The translations under genes were made by a program, and so were the position numbers. Below the pieces are notes generated by a model. The model made no database searches and was not told where the DNA came from. It saw only the letters and a list, made by a program, of their open reading frames with translations. Shown here piece by piece: positions 51,801 to 60,214 of a DNA stretch of 64,000 nt. The stretch is taken from NCBI GenBank assembly GCA_040386935.1, contig JAZKEQ010000013.1, positions 7,374-71,373 of the forward strand. The letters are read 5' to 3'. This DNA is from JABMMZ01 sp040386935. GTDB lineage: Bacteria > Bacteroidota > Bacteroidia > NS11-12g > UBA955. Numbering within the stretch: position 1 is the first letter of the stretch; each line of letters opens with the position of its first letter.

Positions 51801-52244
51801 AACATCCTGATTGTTACCAAACCCTAATCCCCGGGCAATATTACCATTGATATTTAACCCCGAATTACCAAATAACAAACTCGAATTATCCTGCCTGTAA
51901 TCGTAAAAGTTTTCAGGACGTGGAATATCAGTAGGCTCTATCATCAAAGGGTTTTTGTGGGTATAACTCTTACTGATATTAACCTGAATGATGCGGTAGT
52001 AAATTTTAATGGCACCTTTAAGCACAGTGGTATCAATTATCAGGCAACCCCTTCTCTCATTGAATTGATAGCCCTTTTCAATTAATTCACCTTGCTTAAA
52101 TACGAATACGGAATTGGCCACCACCGGCATTGAATCCAATTTCAGAGTATCTGCATTCACCCGCCACTCGCGTATTTTTAGCGTTTGTGCATTCATTTGA
52201 ATGCCCGCCAACATTAGCAATATGAGGACGTAGCAGTGTTTCAA
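48810..52244 (-). CDS. Large outer-membrane protein, unknown function
   Basis: An 1144-residue protein with a signal peptide (MKHCYVLILLMLAGIQMNAQ). The first 300 residues contain FGNSGLNINGNIARGLGFGN, LQLSGNLGKGISILAAISDE and IQDFDKVYITLQKDSSALTV, a pattern shared by giant Bacteroidota outer-membrane proteins; then come many beta strands ending in LTYEGRKTQTFKTIHIG and ARYLF, with a terminal Phe. I infer a large beta-barrel. It is co-transcribed with the NtrY-like kinase (5-nt gap) and hldD, which suggests an envelope function. The specific role is unknown. Confidence 0.65.
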   Translation of the reverse strand: MKHCYVLILLMLAGIQMNAQTLKIREWRVNADTLKLDSMPVVANSVFVFKQGELIEKGYQFNERRGCLIIDTTVLKGAIKIYYRIIQVNISKSYTHKNPLMIEPTDIPRPENFYDYRQDNSSLLFGNSGLNINGNIARGLGFGNNQDVVVNSNLNLQLSGNLGKGISILAAISDENNPIQPDGNTQQIQDFDKVYITLQKDSSALTVGDVLMRSNTGNYFMKYNKKSRGVQFDHRMGNKLQYHMHADAAVSRGRFVRNEIQGSEGNQGPYRLSGANNELNIIIISGTEVVYVDGEKLSRGQQNDYVIDYNTGELTFMPRKLITQYSRIVVEFQYSDRNYARSVLQTGHDFKKGKWLTSIQYFSEQDNKQQPTDTSNRNNITKILENAGDGQALYQNLKTYTVFQKDRVMYRKIDSLGYPIFIQATEGSSDTFYTVSFSLVGTGKGNYISVASSSNGRVYAWVEPVSGQPQGSYEPYIELVAPNKMQMLTASSTLKVNKQTTLKLEGAYSKFDKNTLSALDKRDDDGFGLFTSFTQKGIKYRDFQFDNEVKVEFANKNFNYVERYRAVEFDRIWNRQLNNNGNQKGGLNELIGAVKSSATYKEKTKLTIELSNYNKDKLFAGYRGVGELAYTGKQLQLLSQTELQTTDNRTTGIKQTNQFSRYRAGIGYTFKKLKIGSEASTEQSLFMIDTSNNLAFGTYAFNQVSAYIQSVNTLRWKYKLEGSARTDYLPEQQSLAQSAVAYNATSTAEYNSAKSNRLSVTTNFRNIKNVTSPDAEQTILNRIEHSANLFKRVVSTTTYYQIGTGREQKRQFTFTLVQPGQGNYTWVDYNGNGIEELNEFELATYTDQGRYVKVYIPTNEFIRSNTNEFNQTLRIQAPQSWQTKRWFKRSLSRFNTITSYKADRKITDNRFSTIINPFKLDVADTSLIAVSSLIKQTTFYNRTSAKFGIEHTIQTGRTKTFLNSGFEWRKIDKQNMIVRYSFSKAVNLVNAFEMQNKTNTNQFFVNRNYNYNTRSVFPELFYQHIKGFRMGLFYKYLEAFNAKELGGEEAYIAELGTEVRYFVVNKGNIDAKFTYHSINYKGNSNSPLAFDLLNGLSNGNNLTWNLGFGGKVAGNIQINLTYEGRKTQTFKTIHIGRAEARYLF

Positions 52245-52249
52245 TGGTT

Positions 52250-55200
52250 TTATTTCCCGCTATACAATGGTAATGTAACGTAAAAAGTAGTGCCAATATT
52301 GACCTTGCTGAAAAATGTGATACTTCCGTTAACATTCTCAATTATTTTTTTGCAGATGGCCAAGCCCAATCCCATGCCTGATGTTTTAGTACTGAAGTTA
52401 GGAATAAAGATTTTTTCTTTCAAATCATCATCCATGCCTTTGCCATTGTCTTCAAAACTGATGTGAATGAAATCATCCAGAATTTTCATCTCTACTTTTA
52501 TAATACAAGGTGTATCATCTTTGGCCGCCTGTTGAGCATTCTTTAAAATATTGGTAAATACCCGCTGTACCTGTCCTTTATCAATATAAGCAGGTGCTAC
52601 AGCATCAACAGGTTCAAAATGAATTTCGATACCGGATTGCACTTTAAACAGCTGCACGGTTGAGGTCAGAATTTCTGTTACATTACTTACTTCCAGAATA
52701 GCCAAAGGCATTTGGGCAAACGAAGAAAACTCTTCTGCCATGCGACTCAACTGATCAATTTGTTCAATCAGTATGCTGGTGATTTTTTTAATCTTATCTG
52801 GTAAATTATCGTCATTGCGCTCAATGGCAAATTGCAAATGTTGTAAATGCAATTTCATGGGTGTCAAGGGATTTTTAATCTCATGGGCCACCTGTTTCGC
52901 CATTTCTTTCCACGCCCCTTCCCTTTCGCTTTGCGCCAGCCGTTCGGTACTAATGGCAAGCTTCTCCAACATCAGATTGTACTGCTCTACCAGTTGTCCT
53001 ATTTCATCATTGCCCGACCATTGTATGGGCGTATTTTGCAATCCCACACGAATGTGAGACAAACGGTCAATCATTATTTTCAAAGGCTGTACAAGGGTCT
53101 TACCCACATAAGTTGCTACCGCCAAAGAGATGAGCAACAACAAGGTCGAAATATTCAATAAGCCACCCAAATATTTTGAGAATTCTTTCTTTAAATCGAG
53201 GGACTTTGAAAAGTAGGGTAAATGAACATACCCTATCAATTTTCTATTCTCATCAAACAAGGCATTATAACTTGAAAGATAGGACAGCTTCCCTATCCTT
53301 TCCGTTTGTTTAAAACTGTATTGCTTGTTTTTTGCCAACTCGTAATAAGCTGTACAATTCATGAGAGGTGCAAACCAACCCTCTTTGTATATCTTATCAT
53401 TACCTGCCTGAATCAGTGAGCCATCCGGTTGATATAAATTAATGTCCACTTCATACGTATTCGATAAGTGTTTAATCAAAGTACTCACTGAATGCTCTGT
53501 TTTACGCTGAAAACCAATCTCAATTTCATTGACAATCTGTGACATTTTTTTATCCAACTCTTCATTCTGTTTCTCATTGAAACTGGAGTTCACGTTCTGT
53601 ACAGTAAAGTAGGACACCAGAGAACAAATGATTACAGCCATCATTAAAAATGATATCCTGATTTTGGTTTCCAGGTACAAGCGATTTGCTTTTACAATAC
53701 GCAGATGCGAGAGAAATGCTACATAAATTTTATTGAAGGATCGGCTTGCAGAGAATAGTCGCATCACAAATGTGAGACAGTACAAGAGCAAGTAACCGAC
53801 ACATAAAACGCCAATGAAAAACAAAAACACAAAGGTCAGACCCCCTGTTTTTTTCTGCCAGTTGGTGGCCTTTTGTGAAACAATCAGGAAGGTTTGTTGA
53901 TCTATTTTTTTGAGTAAATGAGAGAAATCCTGCTGCTCGAAAAACGAGGCATCTTCCATTGTCAAAAACTTGGTATTGTCTTTTAATTTAAATGGAAAAC
54001 TACCGATACTTTTAATCAACTCTTTATTTTGATATACCGCGAAGGAATACTGCACACTCGATGTAACAGAATTGGCTTTCTTATTAAAGAAATAATCCAG
54101 ATTGTACAATTCGCTCTTAATTTTTGGTATCAGGATTACAAAAACATAACCCAGTGTTTTTTTGGCAGGACATATCTCGTATTTAGACAGGTAACCGCCC
54201 AAATAATTGACATCCTTGATTTGAAGAAAATAATTAGAGATGCTACGATGTGTTGAACTGTTGTAAATGCTGTTAATGGCATTAAAACTAAAATTATTCG
54301 CTGTTATCTCTTTACCCAGACTATCGTATCTCAAAAAATCTATGTCATAGTTTTTGATGTAGTCCGAGAAATAGGTGTATTTATAATTGAGTTCAAGCTC
54401 TGGGAAATCATTTTTCTGATAATCGAAAAATTCCGAAAACACATTTTCCAATACCAGCTCATTTTCAATCTTTGAGAGGTTCAATTCATTTTCAAAGTCT
54501 TCCTGAGAAATGAATTTATTGGCGAAAATCTTCCTTTGTTCATGCTCCTTTTCACTGTTCAGCTGATCGAACTGTACGGCCAGATATGCTGAAAAAATCG
54601 CTGATGCGAACAATACATGTTTTACCTTCAATGCAACAGGAAACAGCAACAAATAACATGTAATGATAGAAAGTGTAAAAAAACACAACAGCAAAAATCC
54701 ATTGGTATGGTCATGTAAATACAAGATTAAAAACACAGGCACACCAATAACAAAATGATAGATGATAAATTGCTTGCGTTTAAACTGATGGTTGAAGGTA
54801 TGGGATAGTATCCTAAAGTAAATCACCATTATCAGGAAGAACTGAAACACCGCAAACATGGCGACCAGTGTTAGAAAACTGACATTGGCTAAATCTGTAA
54901 AATCAAAATTGATTTGCGAATTCATTATGAATGTCGGGAATACATTCAGAAATAAAATATAAAACGAAAACCAGATGGCCAGTGAAACAGGGATATAATG
55001 CCAAACATGGCCGAAATACGATTGATTTTTATTAGTGATTAACTGATAAATGATGATGAGAATACAAATGATGCAAAATGAAAAAATAATGCTGTGCCCC
55101 AATGATGGTATAAACTGATTGTAGGCAGCTACTTCAGGCTGAAACAATGCATACCCGCTGCGCTGTTTCATAATCACATTAAAGAACAACAAGCACAGCA

Positions 55201-55930
55201 GGATGAATACAAAAATTGTTGATACGATTACAAACTTTTTGAAATCAAATCGCCTGTCTCTGAACGATAACATCCCACTGAAAATAACAAACAATACAAA
55301 GCCCAAAATATACAACCATTGGGCATAGCGCGATTTCTGATTGCCGTTATAAATTGTTTCATCTATGGGTGGCAATTGCTCAATGCTTCTATACTGAGTA
55401 GAATCATTATCGAAAGTCGGCATTGCACCTGCAAAATCGGCTTTATTGAAATTGAGATGTTTGCTGATACCATTGCTAAAAAATTCATTATTGATGAGGT
55501 AATGGTTATAGAACTTAAATACTGCAAAACATGAAATATTGTTTTTCACCTTACAAGTAGCCAGATAAAAACCCATTCTGTTTTTAAAATAGAATGGTGT
55601 TTCATTCTTTTTCTTGAAATGCTGCAATTCATGTGGATCGACATCATTGTTGGTCCAGAATACCAGTTGAGTATCCTTGAATATATACAACTCGTGATTT
55701 TTCGATTTTAGTAATTCTACACCTTCGTCATAGGTATTGAAGAATCGGGTAAGTGGCGTAAAGTCGTGGTCGTGAAGTAACGCCAGTTGCTCGTCTTCCT
55801 TTATTCTCAGTTTTTGCCTGAATTCAGAATTGATATCAGTATCGGGTATCAATCCACTTCCCTTGTTTTCAAGGACAATACCTGTTATCAGGCATATCAG
55901 GGACGATATCAGAAAAAGATATTTTTTCAA
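52250..55930 (-). CDS. Giant NtrY-like sensor histidine kinase
   Basis: A 1226-residue membrane kinase with a TTG start that directly abuts the hldD stop codon. Layout: N-terminal helix (1-20), sensor region, a multi-helix block (about 205-460), second extracytoplasmic region, two or three further helices (about 690-790 and 925-950), HAMP, HisKA with H1016 (VAHEIKNPLTPMKLHLQHLQ) and HATPase (ILKNAQQAAK, DNGKGM, GMGLGLAICKKIIE). The NPLTPMKL and coupled segments are typical of NtrY. No response regulator is adjacent. Chain length is about twice that of ordinary NtrY because of the membrane block. Confidence 0.85.
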   Translation of the reverse strand: MKKYLFLISSLICLITGIVLENKGSGLIPDTDINSEFRQKLRIKEDEQLALLHDHDFTPLTRFFNTYDEGVELLKSKNHELYIFKDTQLVFWTNNDVDPHELQHFKKKNETPFYFKNRMGFYLATCKVKNNISCFAVFKFYNHYLINNEFFSNGISKHLNFNKADFAGAMPTFDNDSTQYRSIEQLPPIDETIYNGNQKSRYAQWLYILGFVLFVIFSGMLSFRDRRFDFKKFVIVSTIFVFILLCLLFFNVIMKQRSGYALFQPEVAAYNQFIPSLGHSIIFSFCIICILIIIYQLITNKNQSYFGHVWHYIPVSLAIWFSFYILFLNVFPTFIMNSQINFDFTDLANVSFLTLVAMFAVFQFFLIMVIYFRILSHTFNHQFKRKQFIIYHFVIGVPVFLILYLHDHTNGFLLLCFFTLSIITCYLLLFPVALKVKHVLFASAIFSAYLAVQFDQLNSEKEHEQRKIFANKFISQEDFENELNLSKIENELVLENVFSEFFDYQKNDFPELELNYKYTYFSDYIKNYDIDFLRYDSLGKEITANNFSFNAINSIYNSSTHRSISNYFLQIKDVNYLGGYLSKYEICPAKKTLGYVFVILIPKIKSELYNLDYFFNKKANSVTSSVQYSFAVYQNKELIKSIGSFPFKLKDNTKFLTMEDASFFEQQDFSHLLKKIDQQTFLIVSQKATNWQKKTGGLTFVFLFFIGVLCVGYLLLYCLTFVMRLFSASRSFNKIYVAFLSHLRIVKANRLYLETKIRISFLMMAVIICSLVSYFTVQNVNSSFNEKQNEELDKKMSQIVNEIEIGFQRKTEHSVSTLIKHLSNTYEVDINLYQPDGSLIQAGNDKIYKEGWFAPLMNCTAYYELAKNKQYSFKQTERIGKLSYLSSYNALFDENRKLIGYVHLPYFSKSLDLKKEFSKYLGGLLNISTLLLLISLAVATYVGKTLVQPLKIMIDRLSHIRVGLQNTPIQWSGNDEIGQLVEQYNLMLEKLAISTERLAQSEREGAWKEMAKQVAHEIKNPLTPMKLHLQHLQFAIERNDDNLPDKIKKITSILIEQIDQLSRMAEEFSSFAQMPLAILEVSNVTEILTSTVQLFKVQSGIEIHFEPVDAVAPAYIDKGQVQRVFTNILKNAQQAAKDDTPCIIKVEMKILDDFIHISFEDNGKGMDDDLKEKIFIPNFSTKTSGMGLGLAICKKIIENVNGSITFFSKVNIGTTFYVTLPLYSGK

Positions 55931-56896
55931 TTATAAAATATCGCGGTTGAGCAAATAATTACGGACATAGTCGCGGGTACCTTCTTCTAAAGTATGGAAA
56001 GGTATATCGTATCCAACGGACTTCAACTTGGCCATATTAGCTTCGGTATAGTACTGGTATTTATCGCGGATATCGGCAGGAGTATCAATGTAATCAATTG
56101 ATGAGTCGAGGTCGAGACTGGCAAATACCGCATTTCCCAAATCATTGAAAGTACGGGCTGTACCGCTGCCCAGATTGTAAATACCACTGTCTTTGCGATG
56201 GTGCAACCAAAAGTACAAGACATTGACAACATCCTTCACATAAACGAAATCGCGTTTTTGACCGCCATCCGTATACTCGGGTTTATGTGATCTGAACAAT
56301 TTCAGGTGACCATTCTTTTTGATTTGATTAACGGCATGGAAAATAACAGAAGCCATACGTTCTTTGTGGTATTCATTAGGACCATACACATTAAAGAATT
56401 TTAGTCCTACCCAAAAATAAGGTTGCTTTTCCTGAGCCAATGCCCAAACATCAAAGTCTTGCTTACTTTGTCCATATGCATTCAAGGGTTTTAATTCTGA
56501 AATAGTTGCGTGATTATCGTCAAATCCATGCTCCCCCATACCATAAGTAGCGGCACTGCTGGCGTACACCAATGGCAAGCCCTCTTCTACACAAAGGTTC
56601 CAAATGGCTTTGGTGTATTCAAAATTTAATTGATTCAATAGATTGGTGTCGAATTCGGCTGTATCGGTTCTTGCCCCGATGTGATAAATAAACTGAATGC
56701 GATTGGCATTTGCTTTGGCCCAAGTCAGAAACTCCGATCTTTCAATGATTGCCGTATATTTTTTTCCTTCCCAGTTGTGTTTTTTTTCTTCTTTTGTAAA
56801 ATCATCAACCAGCACCAAATCTACATATCCTTCGCTGTTCAATTTGGCTACCATACAACTTCCTATGAATCCTGCCGCACCTGTTATAACTATCAT
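55931..56896 (-). CDS. hldD: ADP-L-glycero-D-manno-heptose-6-epimerase
   Basis: A 321-residue extended short-chain dehydrogenase that makes the heptose precursor for LPS core. The NAD(P)-binding motif VITGAAGFIGSCMVAKL (3-19), the catalytic segment YASSAATYG and Y-x-x-x-K (AYGQSK, with Tyr and Lys), and the substrate-site FFNVYGPNEYHKERMASVIF and GGQKRDFVYVKDVV are present and close to the RfaD pattern. Length matches the family. First gene of an operon with the NtrY-like kinase and giant outer-membrane protein, and divergent from queD. Confidence 0.9.
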   Translation of the reverse strand: MIVITGAAGFIGSCMVAKLNSEGYVDLVLVDDFTKEEKKHNWEGKKYTAIIERSEFLTWAKANANRIQFIYHIGARTDTAEFDTNLLNQLNFEYTKAIWNLCVEEGLPLVYASSAATYGMGEHGFDDNHATISELKPLNAYGQSKQDFDVWALAQEKQPYFWVGLKFFNVYGPNEYHKERMASVIFHAVNQIKKNGHLKLFRSHKPEYTDGGQKRDFVYVKDVVNVLYFWLHHRKDSGIYNLGSGTARTFNDLGNAVFASLDLDSSIDYIDTPADIRDKYQYYTEANMAKLKSVGYDIPFHTLEEGTRDYVRNYLLNRDIL

Positions 56897-56908
56897 AATC
56901 TAAGTTTC

Positions 56909-56916
56909 CAAAATTA
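56909..56916 (-). promoter_or_regulatory. -7 promoter element of the hldD operon
   Basis: TAATTTTG on the minus strand, perfect match, 12 nt before the hldD ATG. It is back to back with the queD promoter. Confidence 0.65.
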
Positions 56917-56929
56917 GATAATATTGCCC

Positions 56930-56937
56930 TAACTTTG
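56930..56937 (+). promoter_or_regulatory. -7 promoter element of queD
   Basis: TAACTTTG, perfect TAnnTTTG, 26 nt before the ATG at 56964. Confidence 0.65.
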
Positions 56938-56963
56938 CAACCTATTTTTAAGATCTGCCGATA

Positions 56964-57398
56964 ATGTCAGCCCCTGTTATTTTTGTTACAAGAAAAGCCC
57001 ACTTTAATGCTGCTCATAAACTGTTCAATCCAAAATGGACAGTCGAAGAAAATGAAGCTGTTTTTGGAAAATGCGCCAACGCCAACTGGCACGGACACAA
57101 CTTTGATTTGTATGTAACGATAAAAGGTCGGCCATCTGAAGACACAGGATTTGTAATGGATCTGAAGAGCCTTAAACACCTTATCGAAAATGAAGCGGTT
57201 GTGCACCTTGACCATAAAAATCTTAATACCGATGTGCCATTTCTAAAGGACATCCTGCCATCAGTTGAGAATGTTGCCATTGCTATCTGGAATCGTTTGG
57301 AGGATAAATTACCTGAAGGCGTAAAGCTTCACAAAATATTACTGTACGAAACAGAGCGCAATTTTGTTGAGTATTTTGGCCCTAATACTCCATTTTAA
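56964..57398 (+). CDS. queD: 6-carboxytetrahydropterin synthase (PTPS/QueD family)
   Basis: A 144-residue enzyme of the 6-pyruvoyl-tetrahydropterin synthase fold. Zn ligands H18 (HFNAAHKL), H43 and H45 (WHGHNFDL), the catalytic C37 (FGKCANANWHGHN, the C-x5-HGH spacing) and the C-terminal LYETERNFVEYFG (pterin-binding Glu) are all present. QueD converts dihydroneopterin triphosphate to 6-carboxytetrahydropterin for queuosine and other deazapurines; pterin roles are possible. No other que genes are in the window. Confidence 0.88.
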   Translation: MSAPVIFVTRKAHFNAAHKLFNPKWTVEENEAVFGKCANANWHGHNFDLYVTIKGRPSEDTGFVMDLKSLKHLIENEAVVHLDHKNLNTDVPFLKDILPSVENVAIAIWNRLEDKLPEGVKLHKILLYETERNFVEYFGPNTPF

Positions 57399-57454
57399 TA
57401 GACAACCATCTTTTTACTGTTACTTTTCTTTCAAAGCCTTTTTATTACTTTGCA

Positions 57455-57748
57455 ATGGTGAAAAAACTATGGGATAAATACAAATACTGGTTGATAGGAC
57501 TGACAGCCATTGTATGGATGTCGATATTTGACAGCAACAATTTCATTGAACTGATTCAATTGAGAAGAGAAATCAATGGGTTAGAGAAAAAGGAGGCTTA
57601 CTATATCGAAGAAATCACCGCAGCCAAGAAAATGCAACTGGAATTATTCAGCAATATCCGCAATCTTGAGAAGTTTGCACGTGAAAAATACTACATGAAA
57701 AAGGACAATGAGGACCTTTTCATATTCAGAGAAAGCGCTAAGCAATAG
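57455..57748 (+). CDS. Septum formation initiator family protein (DivIC/FtsB)
   Basis: A 97-residue bitopic protein: cytoplasmic tip MVKKLWDKYKY, one transmembrane helix (about 12-28), a coiled coil (about 33-70, LIQLRREINGLEKKEAYYIE) and the conserved end NLEKFAREKYYMKKDNEDLF. This is the DivIC/FtsB pattern; such proteins join FtsL and FtsQ at the division site. A TTACTTTG element ends two bases before the ATG (57455), so translation may instead begin at the next codon, GTG. It ends 3 bp before the convergent FG-GAP gene. Confidence 0.85.
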   Translation: MVKKLWDKYKYWLIGLTAIVWMSIFDSNNFIELIQLRREINGLEKKEAYYIEEITAAKKMQLELFSNIRNLEKFAREKYYMKKDNEDLFIFRESAKQ

Positions 57749-57751
57749 CCG

Positions 57752-60121
57752 TTATCGCTGAATACTCAGTTTCGCTACTTTTATTTTACCGTCTGTTGTT
57801 TCTATATTGATAAAATAGATACCGGTACTTAATCCATTTAAATCCAATACTATTTTATTACCCCCTGCATCAGCATATGAAGGCGTGAATATTTGACCTG
57901 CTACAGTAATCAGTTTAACACTTTTCACATTGTTAAAATCGATCTCTGCAAAGCATTCATTCACAGTTGGATTCGGGTAGATACTTAACAATTCAGCAAC
58001 TAGTAAATGAATGAGGCCACTTCCTTTTGAGTATATAAAATCAGGTCTAAAATATTGAATTCCGCCTCTATTGATTCCCACTAATATTTCAGGCACACTA
58101 TCGCCTTCAAGATTGGCTAAAACAGGTGAAATACGATTGCCAATATCAAATGAGGTAATGCGTTGGTTCTGCAACAATTTATAGTAATAGAAGTCTTTGT
58201 ATTCAACAAATCGGGTATTTACTGAAGCGGAATTGATGGCATATAATTTCATATGACCGACAGTATTTCCTACCAGCAGTTCGAGTTGTTTATCGCCATT
58301 GATATCCATTATCTGAGGCGAAGAAAATATGGTAGACTCGTAATATACTTTTATGCCGATGATACTGTCTTTAATGATATTGCCGAGTGTATCGTACTCA
58401 TAACCGTGTATGTAATCGAAATTGAAAGAGTCTTTAGGAGAAGCGTAACCGAAGTTTTTGGTCACAAAATTAAAGTCAGGGTTAGTTTTAGTACCGATGT
58501 TCTGGTAGTATTTCAGAAAAGTATCTGAATGTCCAATCACCAAATCATTCATGCCATCTTTATTGATATCGGCTACTGCAGGCCAGCTATAGAATCCAAC
58601 ATCGATGTTGAAGCCCGGAAAAGCATTGTTGCTCAGTAAAAATGTTGGTGTAAGGGTATTATTGGTGGATGACGTATTTTTATAATACTTAATTTCACCT
58701 CTGTCGTTACCTGTTACCAAATCTATTTTACCGTCATTGTCCATATCAGCAAGAGATAGTGTTAATGAGTTAATTTTCTGTGAGGCCAGATTGGCAAAAT
58801 TTCTGTTCTTTAATTTAAATGAAGGTTTACTAGCTGTACCGGTATTCTCATATAGATACACCCGGTCGTACAACACCCCTAAATACGCAGAATCGGCATT
58901 ATTGGCGCAAAGACAGTCGAGATCACCATCCTTGTCGAGATCGGCACAAGCCCAACTACTTCTGTTGCCCACATCCATTATTTCTTCAGTAAACAAAGGT
59001 TGTTTTTGAGCAAATACAGGTGCCAGATCGAGGCCGGTATTTTTAAACCAAAACACCTGTTTGGTTTCCTGTATGGGGTAGCTGTTGCTATTGGGTGCGT
59101 AAATAAAATCGCGTTTACCGTCATTGTCAATATCCATGAAATAACCCGCAGGGTATAGCCATATTTTGGCACGGTTTGAGGCTGAGACAAAATTTGTATC
59201 GTACCGTATAATGGTATCATATAAGGAATTGTAATCGCTTTTACCATTGATAAGCATGGTCATGTGATCACAACCCTCATTGCCCAATACCATATCGATG
59301 TCTTTGTCGTTATCGGCATCAAACAAGGTAATAGCAGAACCACTGGTATGTCTTTTCCAGTAAAACTTGTAGTAATTTGTATCGGTACAGGTATTCAGGG
59401 TAAAGGTATTGCAATTGTTATCGGTGAAAAAAGCCCAGCATAAATCTACGTTGCGGTATCTGATGCTATCTGGCGGCAGACCAAATTCAGCCTGCATATT
59501 TTTATACACTTCTATTGCTCCTCCTAAATTGGAATAGCTCATGATATCGATATCACCATCAAAATCTATATCGTATATACCGGGAACGTGAATGAAAGGC
59601 ATGCTCAGTATATTGTATTCTATAAATGAACCATTGGGACTGATATTGCGGAAATACAACTGGGGTATTTTATCAAATGCCGGTTTACCGGAAACAGTGA
59701 ATGAAATATTTTTATACACCTGAACACGACCTGTAGGATCGGTTGTAAAAATATCTTCATACCCATCGGCATTATAGTCGCGCATCAGCATCCAGGCATT
59801 GGGCGATAATTTTGGAAAGTAAGCGGCATATCTGTTATCCGATACGTACTTCACCTCACCTACTCCACCTATATTGAGAAATGTTGAAATACTGCCATCG
59901 ATGCGGTCGTAAACCACCATGTCTTTCTTATTGTCGCCATTAACATCACAGGGGCTGAATTGAGGGGCCTGAAAACCACCGCTATGACCTTTTGGATAGG
60001 GTATACCATTGTCGTCAAGAAAGGAAAGACTGTCTGTTAGCCTGTACTTAAATGTCTGAGCCTGCAGATTGAAAGAAAGTAAGCAACCTACCAGAAAAAA
60101 CCATTGTAATTGTTTAGACAT
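57752..60121 (-). CDS. FG-GAP/VCBS repeat protein with T9SS type A sorting domain
   Basis: A 789-residue secreted protein from ATG 60121 (MSKQLQWFFLVGCLLSFNLQ, cleavage near AQ); an in-frame start at 60172 adds 17 residues that run into the divergent murF promoter zone. About ten FG-GAP-type repeats with Ca2+-binding DxDxDG loops are visible, for example DVNGDNKKDMVVYD, DYNADGYEDIFTTD, DADNDKDIDMVLGN, DMDNDGKIDLVTGN and DINKDGMNDLVIGH, forming a predicted beta-propeller. The C-terminal 80 residues (LSIYPNPTVNE...GIYFINIETTDG...KLSIQR) are a T9SS sorting domain. Likely a cell-surface or secreted adhesin or scaffold. Confidence 0.85.
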   Translation of the reverse strand: MSKQLQWFFLVGCLLSFNLQAQTFKYRLTDSLSFLDDNGIPYPKGHSGGFQAPQFSPCDVNGDNKKDMVVYDRIDGSISTFLNIGGVGEVKYVSDNRYAAYFPKLSPNAWMLMRDYNADGYEDIFTTDPTGRVQVYKNISFTVSGKPAFDKIPQLYFRNISPNGSFIEYNILSMPFIHVPGIYDIDFDGDIDIMSYSNLGGAIEVYKNMQAEFGLPPDSIRYRNVDLCWAFFTDNNCNTFTLNTCTDTNYYKFYWKRHTSGSAITLFDADNDKDIDMVLGNEGCDHMTMLINGKSDYNSLYDTIIRYDTNFVSASNRAKIWLYPAGYFMDIDNDGKRDFIYAPNSNSYPIQETKQVFWFKNTGLDLAPVFAQKQPLFTEEIMDVGNRSSWACADLDKDGDLDCLCANNADSAYLGVLYDRVYLYENTGTASKPSFKLKNRNFANLASQKINSLTLSLADMDNDGKIDLVTGNDRGEIKYYKNTSSTNNTLTPTFLLSNNAFPGFNIDVGFYSWPAVADINKDGMNDLVIGHSDTFLKYYQNIGTKTNPDFNFVTKNFGYASPKDSFNFDYIHGYEYDTLGNIIKDSIIGIKVYYESTIFSSPQIMDINGDKQLELLVGNTVGHMKLYAINSASVNTRFVEYKDFYYYKLLQNQRITSFDIGNRISPVLANLEGDSVPEILVGINRGGIQYFRPDFIYSKGSGLIHLLVAELLSIYPNPTVNECFAEIDFNNVKSVKLITVAGQIFTPSYADAGGNKIVLDLNGLSTGIYFINIETTDGKIKVAKLSIQR

Positions 60122-60199
60122 AATATATTCAAATATACGCAATAAGACACAATTAACATAAAAATGCTGCACGGTATTTTAAAAAGATTTAAATATGGG

Positions 60200-60207
60200 T
60201 ACTTTTG
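60200..60207 (+). promoter_or_regulatory. -7 promoter element of murF
   Basis: TACTTTTG, perfect TAnnTTTG, 7 nt before the ATG at 60215, in support of that start over an in-frame ATG at 60164. Confidence 0.6.
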
Positions 60208-60214
60208 TGCACCC

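Noticed and set aside
60164..60214. Upstream ATG for murF
   Set aside because: The extra 17 residues lie upstream of and across a perfect -7 box and the divergent gene's 5' region, and MurF proteins do not have them.
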